64,000 nt of DNA from Roseiconus nitratireducens. GTDB lineage: Bacteria; Planctomycetota; Planctomycetia; Pirellulales; Pirellulaceae. The first letter of the stretch is position 1; every line of letters begins with the position of its first letter. Location of the stretch: assembly GCF_008629675.1 (NCBI RefSeq), contig NZ_VWOX01000009.1:248001-312000 (forward strand). Reading direction: 5' to 3'. The translations under genes and the position numbers were made by a program. This document shows, in pieces, positions 10,625 through 18,844 of this stretch. Under the pieces are notes generated by a model. The model worked only from the letters and a program-made list of their open reading frames with translations, was not told the origin of the DNA and did not search any database.

Positions 10625-12282
10625 ACCCGGTGATTCGGCGCGAGTTTTTTGGGATCCTCCGCTCTCCCAAGGCCCTGGCAGTGCTGGTGGCGCTGACCGC
10701 CGTGTTTTCAGCGGCCGTGCTGATGTACTGGCCCGCCGATGCCTCGGTCGACCTGAGCGGCAAGACGTCCATCCACGTGTTTCGGATCTTCGGGTACGGG
10801 CTGTTGGCCGGTGTGGTTTTTCTCGTTCCGGCGTTTCCGGCCACGTCCATCGTGAACGAGCGCAACAGCGGCACCCTGGCGTTGCTGCTGAACTCACCGC
10901 TGAGCGCCGCATCGATTTACTTCGGCAAACTCTCCGGCGTGCTGCTCTTCAGCCTGTTGGTGTTGTTGTGCAGTTTGCCGGCTTCGGCGGCATGCTATGC
11001 GATGGGCGGAATCGGGCTGTGGGATCAACTCGGGATGCTGTACCTGGTTCTGTTCCTGTTGGTCGTGCAGTATGTCACCATCGGAATGCTGGTGAGCAGT
11101 TACGTCCAGTCCAGCGATGCCGGCGTTCGCATCACCTACGCCATCGTACTGGGACTGCTGTTCGCGACGCTGCTGCCCGCCGCGTTCATTCGCGGCACCG
11201 GCGGTTGGGGCACGGCGCTCGGTTCGGTCGCCTCGGCGATCCGTTGTCTTTCGCCGCTGCCGGCGGTGATGGAGATCATGCGGCACAGTGACGTCGTGTC
11301 GACGGGGCTGAAAGAAAGCTCCAACACCAGCGGCTTTCTGCTCGCATCGATTCTCAGCAGCGTTATCTTCGCCGGGTTGACGCTGTCCCGGCTGAACTAC
11401 CGGATCTTCGATCGCTCGCGTTCGCAAGGTGTGATGACCGACGAACGCGGGCTGCTGGCGCGGATCGTTCGGCGGTTGGTTTACATCGTCGATCCGCAAC
11501 GACGAAAACGTGGGATCCCCTGGTACCTGAATCCCGTGATGGTCAAGGAGTTCCGTTGCCGCCGGTTCGGCCGGTCTCAATGGTTGCTGCGGCTGGTCGC
11601 GGTGTGCGCGGTGGTTTCTCTGGTCTTGACGTTCCTGGCGGCGACCAGCGTGACGTCCTGGGGCGTCGACCGGATCGGCAGCCTGCTGGTGTTGTTGCAG
11701 GTCGTGCTGATCGTCGTGTTGACGCCCAGCCTGGCGTCCGGGCTGATCAGCAGCGAACTGGATAGTGGCGGCTGGGATCTGCTGCGGTTGACCCCGCTTT
11801 CATCCGTCCGGATCGTGTTCGGCAAAATCCTGAGCGTGTTTTGGACGCTGGCTCTGGTCTTGCTGGCGACCCTGCCCGGGTACCTGATGATGATCATGAT
11901 CCAACCTTCGATGTGGCTGCAGGTGAAATTGGTGCTGATCTGCCTGGCCTGGACCGCGGCGTACGCGTTGGCGGTGAGTGCCGCGATCGGCAGCCTGTTT
12001 CGGTCGGCCGCCGTCTCCACCACAATCGTTTACATCGTCGTGATCGCCTTGTTCTTGGCGCCGCTGTTGATTTGGCTGGGCCGTGACGCACCGTTCGGCC
12101 ACGACACGGTGCAGAAGGCGTTGCTGATCACCCCGGTCGGGGCGGCACTGAACGTCATCGAAGCGCCGGGCTTCGAAAACTACACGCTGCTGCCTGCGGC
12201 CTGGTGGATCGCCGGAGCGGTCACAGCATTGATGGCACTGGTTTTGGGAATACAAGTATGGCGACTGACACGTCCGGTATGA
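10621..12282 (+). CDS. ABC-2 type permease with two homologous halves
   Basis: 553 residues, strongly hydrophobic with about twelve membrane helices. It looks like a fusion of two ABC-2 permease units: the beginning NPVIRREFFGILRSPKAL is mirrored near residue 302 by NPVMVKEFRCRRFGRSQW, and each is followed by a comparable set of helices and by a loop such as LNSPLSAASIYFGKLSGV versus LTPLSSVRIVFGKILSV. A single polypeptide could thus supply both permease subunits for the upstream ATPase. It overlaps both neighbours by four bases (ATGA at 10621 and at 12279). Confidence 0.9.
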   Translation: MNPVIRREFFGILRSPKALAVLVALTAVFSAAVLMYWPADASVDLSGKTSIHVFRIFGYGLLAGVVFLVPAFPATSIVNERNSGTLALLLNSPLSAASIYFGKLSGVLLFSLLVLLCSLPASAACYAMGGIGLWDQLGMLYLVLFLLVVQYVTIGMLVSSYVQSSDAGVRITYAIVLGLLFATLLPAAFIRGTGGWGTALGSVASAIRCLSPLPAVMEIMRHSDVVSTGLKESSNTSGFLLASILSSVIFAGLTLSRLNYRIFDRSRSQGVMTDERGLLARIVRRLVYIVDPQRRKRGIPWYLNPVMVKEFRCRRFGRSQWLLRLVAVCAVVSLVLTFLAATSVTSWGVDRIGSLLVLLQVVLIVVLTPSLASGLISSELDSGGWDLLRLTPLSSVRIVFGKILSVFWTLALVLLATLPGYLMMIMIQPSMWLQVKLVLICLAWTAAYALAVSAAIGSLFRSAAVSTTIVYIVVIALFLAPLLIWLGRDAPFGHDTVQKALLITPVGAALNVIEAPGFENYTLLPAAWWIAGAVTALMALVLGIQVWRLTRPV

Positions 12283-14063
12283 TCGACGCCAAGGGCTTGC
12301 TCCGACCGCGGATGCTCGCGTGGTTGGCCGGCTGGCTGTTGCTGGTCGGTCCGGCGGTCGGCCCGGTGGCCGGCCAGTCAATCCTGGATGAATACGAGCT
12401 GCCGATGTTCGATCGGCCCGAATTGCCGTTCAGCAAGATCCAGTCGGTGTTTCAGCCGGGGCTGAAGGAATTGTGGCTCCGGGCACTGCAGCGACCCGAT
12501 GCACAGTTGCAGCGAACGGTGATCGACACCATCGCGATGGCGCACCGCAAGGGCCTGCCGGGACTGGAAGAAACCATCCCGCGGCTGGTCGAACTTGCCA
12601 AACAGCCGAACCAGAATCGGGACGTCCAGCGATCGATCGCCCAGACACTGGTCACGCTCGATGCCCGCCAACACGCATCGTTGCTGCAAGGACTTTCGGT
12701 CCGGCACGGCCTGTCGTTGGCGGAGATCGTCGAACCGGCGTTGGCGTCGTGGGAGTTTGGCGAGATGGAAACGGTTTGGGTACAGCGGCTGCAGGACCGT
12801 GACGTTTCCGATCAGATGCTGCGGCTTGCCGTTTCGGGTTTGGGTGCGTTGAAAAGCGAACGCGGCACCGAAGCTCTGAAACAGGTGATCCGCTCGCGAC
12901 ATTCATCGAATTCGTTACGGGTGGCTGCCGCCAGGTCGCTGGGACAGATTCACGACACCTCACTGACCGAGCTGGCTGAAACGTTGACCTCCACGCCCTC
13001 GACGCCTCCCGAATTGAATTCGTTGATGGCGATCGAGCTGTTGTCGAATCACGAGGACGCCCAGGCGATCGATTTGTTGTCCGGCATGATCGATGCTGAC
13101 AGCACCGCCATTCAGTCGCGAGCCTTGGAACGACTGTACGCGATTGATCCTGAACTGGTGAACCAGCGTGCCGTCCAACTAATCGCCAGCGACGATGTGA
13201 ATGTCCGCCGCTTGGCCGCGCGAGCCATGCTGGCGTCCGAAACCGTGGCCAGGGTTCGCCCGCTGGCAAGGCTGCTGGACGACGTCAATCCGAGTTTGCG
13301 ACGTGAGGTCGCGTCGGGACTGATTGACTTGGCGAAACAGGAAGACCTGCGCGGTGAGATTCTGGACGCGACGATGGAAGTGTTGAACGACGATCGCTGG
13401 CGAGGTTGCGAGCAGGCATGCGTCGTGCTGACCCATTTGGACCACAAGCCCGGCGGGCCTCGAATGGTCCAGCTGCTGGCACACCCACGCGGTGAAGTGC
13501 AGGTCGCGTCCGCGTGGGGCCTGACGCGGTTGCGGGTTGAGGCGTTGCTGCCCGACATGCTGGATCACGCCAAGTCCGTGTACGCCGGATTCCAGTCCGG
13601 CGAAATCACGTCCTCGCAACCCGGTGCCACCTATCACTTGGCGCATCTCTTCAATGCATTCGGCGACCAACAGTTTGAGCCGTCGGAAGACCTGTTGAAG
13701 AAGTTCATCCCCAAGCAGTTCGACCTGGGCATCATGCCGAGGGCGGCGGCGGCCTGGGCGCTGGGAATGATCCATGAAGGCGATCCCGATCAACCATTGG
13801 TCGACCTGTTTGTCGAGCGTCTGAGCGACGTGCAAGGCGATTTCCCGGAAATCGAAGCTGTCCGCTCCATGAGTGCCGTCAGCTTGGGTCGGATGGAGGC
13901 CAAGTCCGCCCTTCCGGTGCTGCGCCAATTCGCCGGCACCAACATCGCCTGTCGGTGGGCGATTGAACAACTCACGGGCGAAGAACCGCCGCCGATCCAA
14001 GACGTCATCCAAAACGTCGGCGGCTGGATCCTGGCTCCGCTGGAGGATAGGCCCGGCTCCTAG
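12279..14063 (+). CDS. HEAT-repeat protein with N-terminal signal/anchor
   Basis: 594 residues from the ATG at 12279, which overlaps the permease stop (ATGA) exactly as the previous junction does; I preferred this to the in-frame ATG at 12258 and the longer open frame. The N-terminus has a hydrophobic segment (MLAWLAGWLLLVGPAVGPVAGQS), so it is exported or membrane-anchored. The rest is a long alpha-solenoid with HEAT/PBS-lyase-like repeats, for example LRVAAARSLGQI, VRRLAARAMLA, LRREVASGLIDLAKQ and VQVASAWGLTRL. It ends in a short non-repeat tail. Being coupled to an ABC exporter, it may be a periplasmic scaffold; that is inference. Confidence 0.85.
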   Translation: MIDAKGLLRPRMLAWLAGWLLLVGPAVGPVAGQSILDEYELPMFDRPELPFSKIQSVFQPGLKELWLRALQRPDAQLQRTVIDTIAMAHRKGLPGLEETIPRLVELAKQPNQNRDVQRSIAQTLVTLDARQHASLLQGLSVRHGLSLAEIVEPALASWEFGEMETVWVQRLQDRDVSDQMLRLAVSGLGALKSERGTEALKQVIRSRHSSNSLRVAAARSLGQIHDTSLTELAETLTSTPSTPPELNSLMAIELLSNHEDAQAIDLLSGMIDADSTAIQSRALERLYAIDPELVNQRAVQLIASDDVNVRRLAARAMLASETVARVRPLARLLDDVNPSLRREVASGLIDLAKQEDLRGEILDATMEVLNDDRWRGCEQACVVLTHLDHKPGGPRMVQLLAHPRGEVQVASAWGLTRLRVEALLPDMLDHAKSVYAGFQSGEITSSQPGATYHLAHLFNAFGDQQFEPSEDLLKKFIPKQFDLGIMPRAAAAWALGMIHEGDPDQPLVDLFVERLSDVQGDFPEIEAVRSMSAVSLGRMEAKSALPVLRQFAGTNIACRWAIEQLTGEEPPPIQDVIQNVGGWILAPLEDRPGS

Positions 14064-14609
14064 CGAATCCCCGCAGGTTCGCATCACGGCCGGCGGCAAT
14101 CAAACGGCCGGGCCGATGGACCTAGCGTACGGTTTCTGCTTGAAAACCCGGCCCGTTGGGCCCGTTGGGCCCGTTGGGCCGGGCTGGACAAACGACGGGG
14201 CGTTGCCCCGTCCGGGGACTGTGCACCTCAACGACCCGCGCCGAATTCGCCGTCCCGTCCGGGGACAGAGCACCTCAACGACCCGCGCCGAATTCGCCAG
14301 GCCGAAGGCCCAGCCATATGCCTAGCCCAGCCCGGAACGGGCTGGGAATTCCAAACCAAACAATCCCCGAGGGCCAACGGCCGGGCCGTTTGTCCGCCCG
14401 CGGGGTGACCCCCAGTGTGGCCGCCGATGGCGGCGAACGGACAACACACCGCCAGGGGGCAATGCTACTATAGGCAAACCACCCGGGATCGATGCAGTCA
14501 TCCTGGTTCCTCCCTGCAGCTGATTCCCGGGGCTTTTCCGATGTAGCGACGTCCGCAGTGCGGACGCGGATCCTTCCCCGTCACGATCGACCGTCAGCGA
14601 GAAAGTCCG
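14064..14609. other. Gene-free stretch with short direct repeats
   Basis: I see no credible gene here. It holds a 9-bp tandem repeat (CCCGTTGGG units) near 14153-14180 and a 45-bp direct repeat at 14207-14251 and 14254-14298 whose two copies differ at only a few positions; both include CACCTCAACGACCCGCGCC. The region after 14330 is GC-rich and contains further imperfect hairpins. It precedes the LEPR-XLL surface-protein gene, so its promoter must lie in the last part. Confidence 0.5.
14207..14298. repeat. 45-bp direct repeat, two tandem copies
   Basis: Two copies (14207-14251 and 14254-14298) separated by two bases. The only visible differences are in the middle: GGACTGTGCACC versus GGACAGAGCACC. 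The repeat lies directly downstream of a 9-bp CCCGTTGGG tandem tract. Confidence 0.8.
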
Positions 14610-17255
14610 ATGCAAACGAATTCCCCAACGCGCCCAGCCCACCGTCCCTACCCTGCACGTCTGACCCGCAAACGCGCACGTCCCAAACGCCGGCGCCGTT
14701 CCGCTTCCCTGCGGCTTGAGACGCTTGAAGACCGAAAACTTTTGGCGGCCTACACCGTCACCAATCTGGATGACAGCGGTGACGGATCGCTTCGCCAAGC
14801 GATCATCCAGGCCAATGAGAACCCCGGCGCCGACACGATCGACTTTGCCGCCAGCGCCCGCGGCACCATCGAACTGGCCAGCCAACTGGTGATCACCGAT
14901 GACGTCACGATTACCGGACCCGGGACAGACGGGTTGGTCCTGAGCGGCAACGGCCAAACGAGAGTCCTGGCGGTGCTTCCGGCCGACGTGGCAATGGCCC
15001 CCTCGATGACGCCATCGCTGGAAGAAGTCGCATCAGCACCTTCGGTCACCTTGGAAAAGCTTTCGATCACTGGCGGTCGGGCGGTCGATGCGCCCGGCTT
15101 TGACGCTGCCGATCCGACCAACCCCGGCTTCGCCTTTGGTGGCGGCCTGTACAACCTGGGCGGCTCGGTTCAACTCGATCGAGTGCACCTGTATGAAAAC
15201 AGTGCCCAGGGCGTGGTCACCGCTGGCGGTGCCGTCGCGAACGAGTTTGGAGGATCGCTAACGGTGTCGCGAAGCGAGTTTTCCGGCAACACCTCCTCTG
15301 GCTTTTTGATCGCGGTCGGCGGCGCGATCACGTCGGACCTGGGACCGACGCGTGACGGGGTGACCACGGACCAACCGACGGTTTCGATCGAACGGAGTTC
15401 GTTCGTCGCCAATCAAGCGGCCGCCACAGCGGGATACATTGACGGTGTGGGCTTCAGCGGTCTGGGCGGCGGCGGCGCGGTGCTGAATGTCACCGGCACG
15501 ATGACGATCTCGCGAAGCGATTTCGAAGGCAACGTGGCCACCGGGGGCATGGGCATCGAACAAGCCGGATCCACTTCCGGCGGCCCCGCGTTCGGTGGCG
15601 CTGTCTTGAGCGGCAACGCATCCCCGTTCGGATTTGCTCCGTCGACCCTACAGATCAGCCGCAGCACGTTCACCGACAACGCGGCGATCGGCGGGACGGG
15701 TTCGGTCGCCGGTCTGCAAGGCGGTCATGCCGGTGGTGGCGCGGTTGCCGTCGGCAATGCGGGGACGGCCGAGTTGAGCCGCAACGAATTCGGCGGCAAT
15801 CAGGCTCTCGGTGGGGACGGCGGGATGGATGCCGACGGCGGCATCGGTACCGGCGGCGCCGTGAACGCATCTGGCATGGCAACGCTGATGCTGCAGCGAA
15901 ACGCGTTCCTCGGAAACTCGGTCGAAGGCGGCGACGGGGCTGGTACCGGTACTTCGGCGTCCGGACGTGGCGGCGCGTTGGGCGTGGAATCACTCGCTTT
16001 GGCGGGTTTCCTTCCCGAACCGGCCTCGGCCGAAAGCCACCGGGATCGCTACCTAGAGAACGTCGCTTACGGCGGCATCGGTGGCGGCATTTACAACGAA
16101 GGTGAACTCCAAGCCGATCGCATCGTCGTCGCTTCCAATCACGCCATCGCTAAGTCGGATGTGACGATCGATTTCGTTCCCGGATACGAATTCCTGGGGG
16201 CGGCCTTGGGCGGCGGCATCTCCAACCTGGGCACCCTCGACCTCGCCTCATCGCGATTAGCCGACAACACCGCGGTCGGCGCGGACGGAGCATCGGGCCC
16301 CAACATCCTGATGCTTCCAGCGGGGACGGCGCTGCCGCTTTATCCGGGGATCGCCGTCGGTGCGGGACTCCACAACATCAACCAGGCGACGGTCAGCCAC
16401 AGTCGCATCAGCGGCAACACGGCGTTGGCGGGCGACAACAACCTGGGCTCGTTTGCCGGCGTCGCCAACGGCGGCGGCGTTTACAACGACGGCAGCCTCA
16501 GCATCGGCCACAGCGTGTTGGTCAACAACGTGGCACAGGGTGGCGAGAACAACGTTGCCGACATCAACGCCGGTGGCGGTTACGGCGGAGGAGTCTCCAG
16601 CGGATCGGTCACCGCCCTGGTCGGAGTTCGGACCGCCGAACTGTCGGTCCACCACAGCCAGTTCCTGGGCAATCAGGCCCTCGGCGGCGAAGGCAACACC
16701 GGTCTGTTTCCCATCCCGCCAGCACACGCCCCCGCTGGCGGAACCGGAGGCGGCGTGCTGGTTTATCAAGGCACCGCGGAGATTTCCAAATCGCTGATCT
16801 CGAGGAACCTGGCCGAAGGCGGTGCGGGCGGACTGGGCGCGGGCGGCGGCGTGTTCGTGTTCGGTTTCGTCGGCCCGGTCGGCGCTCAAATCAGCGGATC
16901 GGTCATCTCAGGCAACCGCGCCGTTGGCGGCGACGGCGCGGCGGCGATGGGCGGAGGAATTGCCTCGGGCAGTTTGGGGTCGCTGTTCGGAGGCGATGTC
17001 ACATTGGAGGTCAGTCGCACCCTCGTGCTGAAAAACCTTGCCGAGGGAGACGACGCCTGGGGAGGCGGCCTGTTCAACGATAGCGCTTCCGACCTCCGCC
17101 TGGAGCGATCACTCGTGTTCGCCAACCACGCGGTGGGCGAACCGGGAGACGGAATTGGGGGAGGGATCTACAACCTGGGTGACGTCGCATCGGTTCGGTC
17201 GAAGATCTTCGCCAACTGGGCTTCAACGGAATCGGACGACTGCTTCGGCTGCTAG
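14610..17255 (+). CDS. LEPR-XLL type surface protein with right-handed beta-helix repeats
   Basis: 881 residues. The N-terminus is very basic (RKRARPKRRRRSASLR) and is followed at residues 36-46 by LETLEDRKLLA, the planctomycete LEPR-XLL type export signal. YTVTNLDDSGDGSLRQAI is the classic opening of polymorphic-outer-membrane-like and choice-of-anchor proteins. The body consists of many repeated turns of the type S-x-F-x-x-N-x-A-x-G-G-x-G/A-x-x-G-G-A, rich in Gly and Asn, matching a right-handed parallel beta-helix as in Chlamydia Pmp proteins. It is probably displayed on the cell surface and may bind or cleave polysaccharide, but no catalytic residues can be identified. Confidence 0.9.
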   Translation: MQTNSPTRPAHRPYPARLTRKRARPKRRRRSASLRLETLEDRKLLAAYTVTNLDDSGDGSLRQAIIQANENPGADTIDFAASARGTIELASQLVITDDVTITGPGTDGLVLSGNGQTRVLAVLPADVAMAPSMTPSLEEVASAPSVTLEKLSITGGRAVDAPGFDAADPTNPGFAFGGGLYNLGGSVQLDRVHLYENSAQGVVTAGGAVANEFGGSLTVSRSEFSGNTSSGFLIAVGGAITSDLGPTRDGVTTDQPTVSIERSSFVANQAAATAGYIDGVGFSGLGGGGAVLNVTGTMTISRSDFEGNVATGGMGIEQAGSTSGGPAFGGAVLSGNASPFGFAPSTLQISRSTFTDNAAIGGTGSVAGLQGGHAGGGAVAVGNAGTAELSRNEFGGNQALGGDGGMDADGGIGTGGAVNASGMATLMLQRNAFLGNSVEGGDGAGTGTSASGRGGALGVESLALAGFLPEPASAESHRDRYLENVAYGGIGGGIYNEGELQADRIVVASNHAIAKSDVTIDFVPGYEFLGAALGGGISNLGTLDLASSRLADNTAVGADGASGPNILMLPAGTALPLYPGIAVGAGLHNINQATVSHSRISGNTALAGDNNLGSFAGVANGGGVYNDGSLSIGHSVLVNNVAQGGENNVADINAGGGYGGGVSSGSVTALVGVRTAELSVHHSQFLGNQALGGEGNTGLFPIPPAHAPAGGTGGGVLVYQGTAEISKSLISRNLAEGGAGGLGAGGGVFVFGFVGPVGAQISGSVISGNRAVGGDGAAAMGGGIASGSLGSLFGGDVTLEVSRTLVLKNLAEGDDAWGGGLFNDSASDLRLERSLVFANHAVGEPGDGIGGGIYNLGDVASVRSKIFANWASTESDDCFGC

Positions 17256-17375
17256 CTGAACAGCGCGACTTGGCGTGAGCCGCGTAACGCTAGCCGCGGG
17301 TTTGCACGCATCGACCGGCGGCTACCGCCTTACCGCGCATTGCACTGCAAATCAGGGTGTTTTTGATTGACAGTG
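17253..17375 (+). repeat. Dispersed intergenic repeat, copy 1 (family R2)
   Basis: This stretch starts at the stop codon of the surface-protein gene and matches 21389-21499 over about 100 bp with scattered differences. Shared blocks include GCGTGAGCCGCG, ACCGGCGGCTA, CGCCTT, CATTGCACTGCAA and GGTGTTTTTGATTGA. Copy 1 has an insertion near GTAACGCTAGCC. It contains no gene. Confidence 0.75.
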
Positions 17376-17411
17376 GCACTGTCCAGGTAGGCTTTGTGTA
17401 AAAACCAGCAG

Positions 17412-17465
17412 CCACGCTCGCCAGAGCGTGGAAGATGCAACATCGCCACCGTCTGCCGACGGTGG
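17412..17465. repeat. Two adjacent short hairpins with four-base loops
   Basis: Hairpin one (17412-17431) pairs CCACGCTC with GAGCGTGG around GCCA. Hairpin two (17446-17465) pairs CCACCGTC with GACGGTGG around TGCC. The first is the exact reverse complement of the core of a hairpin at 55966-55985, so it is a dispersed palindromic element rather than a local structure. The remaining gap up to 17598 has no convincing gene. Confidence 0.7.
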
Positions 17466-17598
17466 CGACAACGGTTTCGTGATCGACGAGGAATGTCGCC
17501 TTTCGCTCCGCGAAAGGAGCGGCACTGGTCCCCTCGCACTCCAGGCGACGCCGTTCCTCTGCACCAAGGCAGGACAGAAAACGTCCCAAAACCAAAAG

Positions 17599-17628
17599 AA
17601 AACCCCGCCGGGCATCCGGCGGGGTTTT
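17599..17628 (-). terminator. Strong intrinsic terminator of the PEP-CTERM gene
   Basis: A perfect 13-bp stem (AAAACCCCGCCGG paired with CCGGCGGGGTTTT) around a GCAT loop, lying 31 bases beyond the stop of the minus-strand PEP-CTERM gene and followed on that strand by T-rich sequence. Its flanking A and T tracts would let it work in both directions, so it could also stop transcription from the plus-strand surface-protein gene. Confidence 0.9.
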
Positions 17629-17659
17629 GATGTTTCGAACCGTGTGGTCGCAGAACAAA

Positions 17660-18409
17660 TCAACGGCGGGACACGCTGCGTCGTCGACGGACGCCGGCCA
17701 ATCCCAACGCGGCCAATCCCCACACGGCCAGCGAGGTCGGTTCGGGAGCCGGGTTCGGTGCGGGAGTGGGTCCTCCCGGCGGAGTGGTGGAACCACCCCA
17801 AATCTCGATGTGTGAAATCTCTTGAAGCTGTCCTTGCTTTCCGAGCAAGCCTTCGTTGTTGAACGTCAACGGTTCGGTCCCGTTCCAGCCGACACCGTAG
17901 GGCGACGTGTCACTCAGATCGTAGACGACAAACCCGGTACCGCCACCTTTGACGATCAGGAACACCGGCTCTTCGGTATCAACGATCAAACCAGAATCGT
18001 GAGACAGCGTTCCCTGCGTCAGTCCCGAATTCACCAGGTCGGTCAGGTCATAATTCCCTGACAGCGGGCCGATGCCGACGCCACCGTTCGACCCGGGCGT
18101 CCACTTCAGCAGCTGGGTCCCCAAGTCAGTAATTTTGTTGTACGGATCGGTGCTTCCGGACAAATAATCCAGAATCCCAGACTCGCCAGGATTCCGAGGC
18201 GAAATGGGAGGCGTGCTGGTCGGGATGATGTTGGCAGCGGACAGCATGACGCCCGCCGAAACTTGGCCGGCGAAAACACAGGAAGCTGCCAGCACGACGC
18301 CGCACAGAAGCGATTTATTCACAATGCCCACGGTCAAAACCTTCGATTGTTTCCAATTTGCCCGGGGACCCTGAAACGGGAGGTTCATTGGGAATTGATC
18401 CCGAGGCAA
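17660..18409 (-). CDS. PEP-CTERM sorting-domain protein
   Basis: About 249 residues from ATG at 18409, or 242 from the ATG at 18388; the true start may be later still, because the signal peptide begins near VNKSLLCGVVLAASCVFAGQ, where GTG codons occur. The C-terminus is a canonical PEP-CTERM: PEPTSLAVWGLAALGLAG then RRRRSVSRR, meaning a Pro-Glu-Pro motif, one membrane helix and an Arg cluster, recognised by exosortase. The middle portion is Ser/Thr/Gly-rich with no family I recognise. Probably an extracellular or exopolysaccharide-associated protein. Confidence 0.85.
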   Translation of the reverse strand: MPRDQFPMNLPFQGPRANWKQSKVLTVGIVNKSLLCGVVLAASCVFAGQVSAGVMLSAANIIPTSTPPISPRNPGESGILDYLSGSTDPYNKITDLGTQLLKWTPGSNGGVGIGPLSGNYDLTDLVNSGLTQGTLSHDSGLIVDTEEPVFLIVKGGGTGFVVYDLSDTSPYGVGWNGTEPLTFNNEGLLGKQGQLQEISHIEIWGGSTTPPGGPTPAPNPAPEPTSLAVWGLAALGLAGVRRRRSVSRR

Positions 18410-18844
18410 AACTCACGGAGCAGACTATTCAAGGAATTCAGATTCGATAGCTGCCGGGCACAAAAAACCAAGAAAATTACCCAAATTACCAATCTTCGGG
18501 ATGCAAAATGTCCTATGGAGAGGCCGACTGCGCACCCCAAGCCACCCACAAATGCTGACAATGACCCACCCGATGGAAACAAGCACACCCTTACACTATC
18601 CAACAGGGGGAGCCGCCAGGCCGGCCCCATCCCCTTGCCGGACGTCACAAGGGATAAGCTAGAGCGGCATCCGGCCTTTGTTTCCTGGCCGGGTAAAACG
18701 GCTGCCGCGTGGCGCTGGAACAGCGGGCGGAGCAAGTCCTGCGGAGCCCCCGGAGGCTTTTCGCGAGCCTCGCTGCTCCCCAGCCTGCATTCCCTTTCGT
18801 GACGCACCCTCTGAGACGCAGCATCACGCACAGGAGCGACCTCA
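18410..18844. other. Divergent intergenic region, no gene seen
   Basis: This gap separates the minus-strand PEP-CTERM gene from the plus-strand glycogen phosphorylase gene and must hold promoters for both. A relatively AT-rich stretch around 18455-18500 is the most promoter-like part. I cannot assign -35/-10 boxes with confidence and see no structured RNA. Confidence 0.4.
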
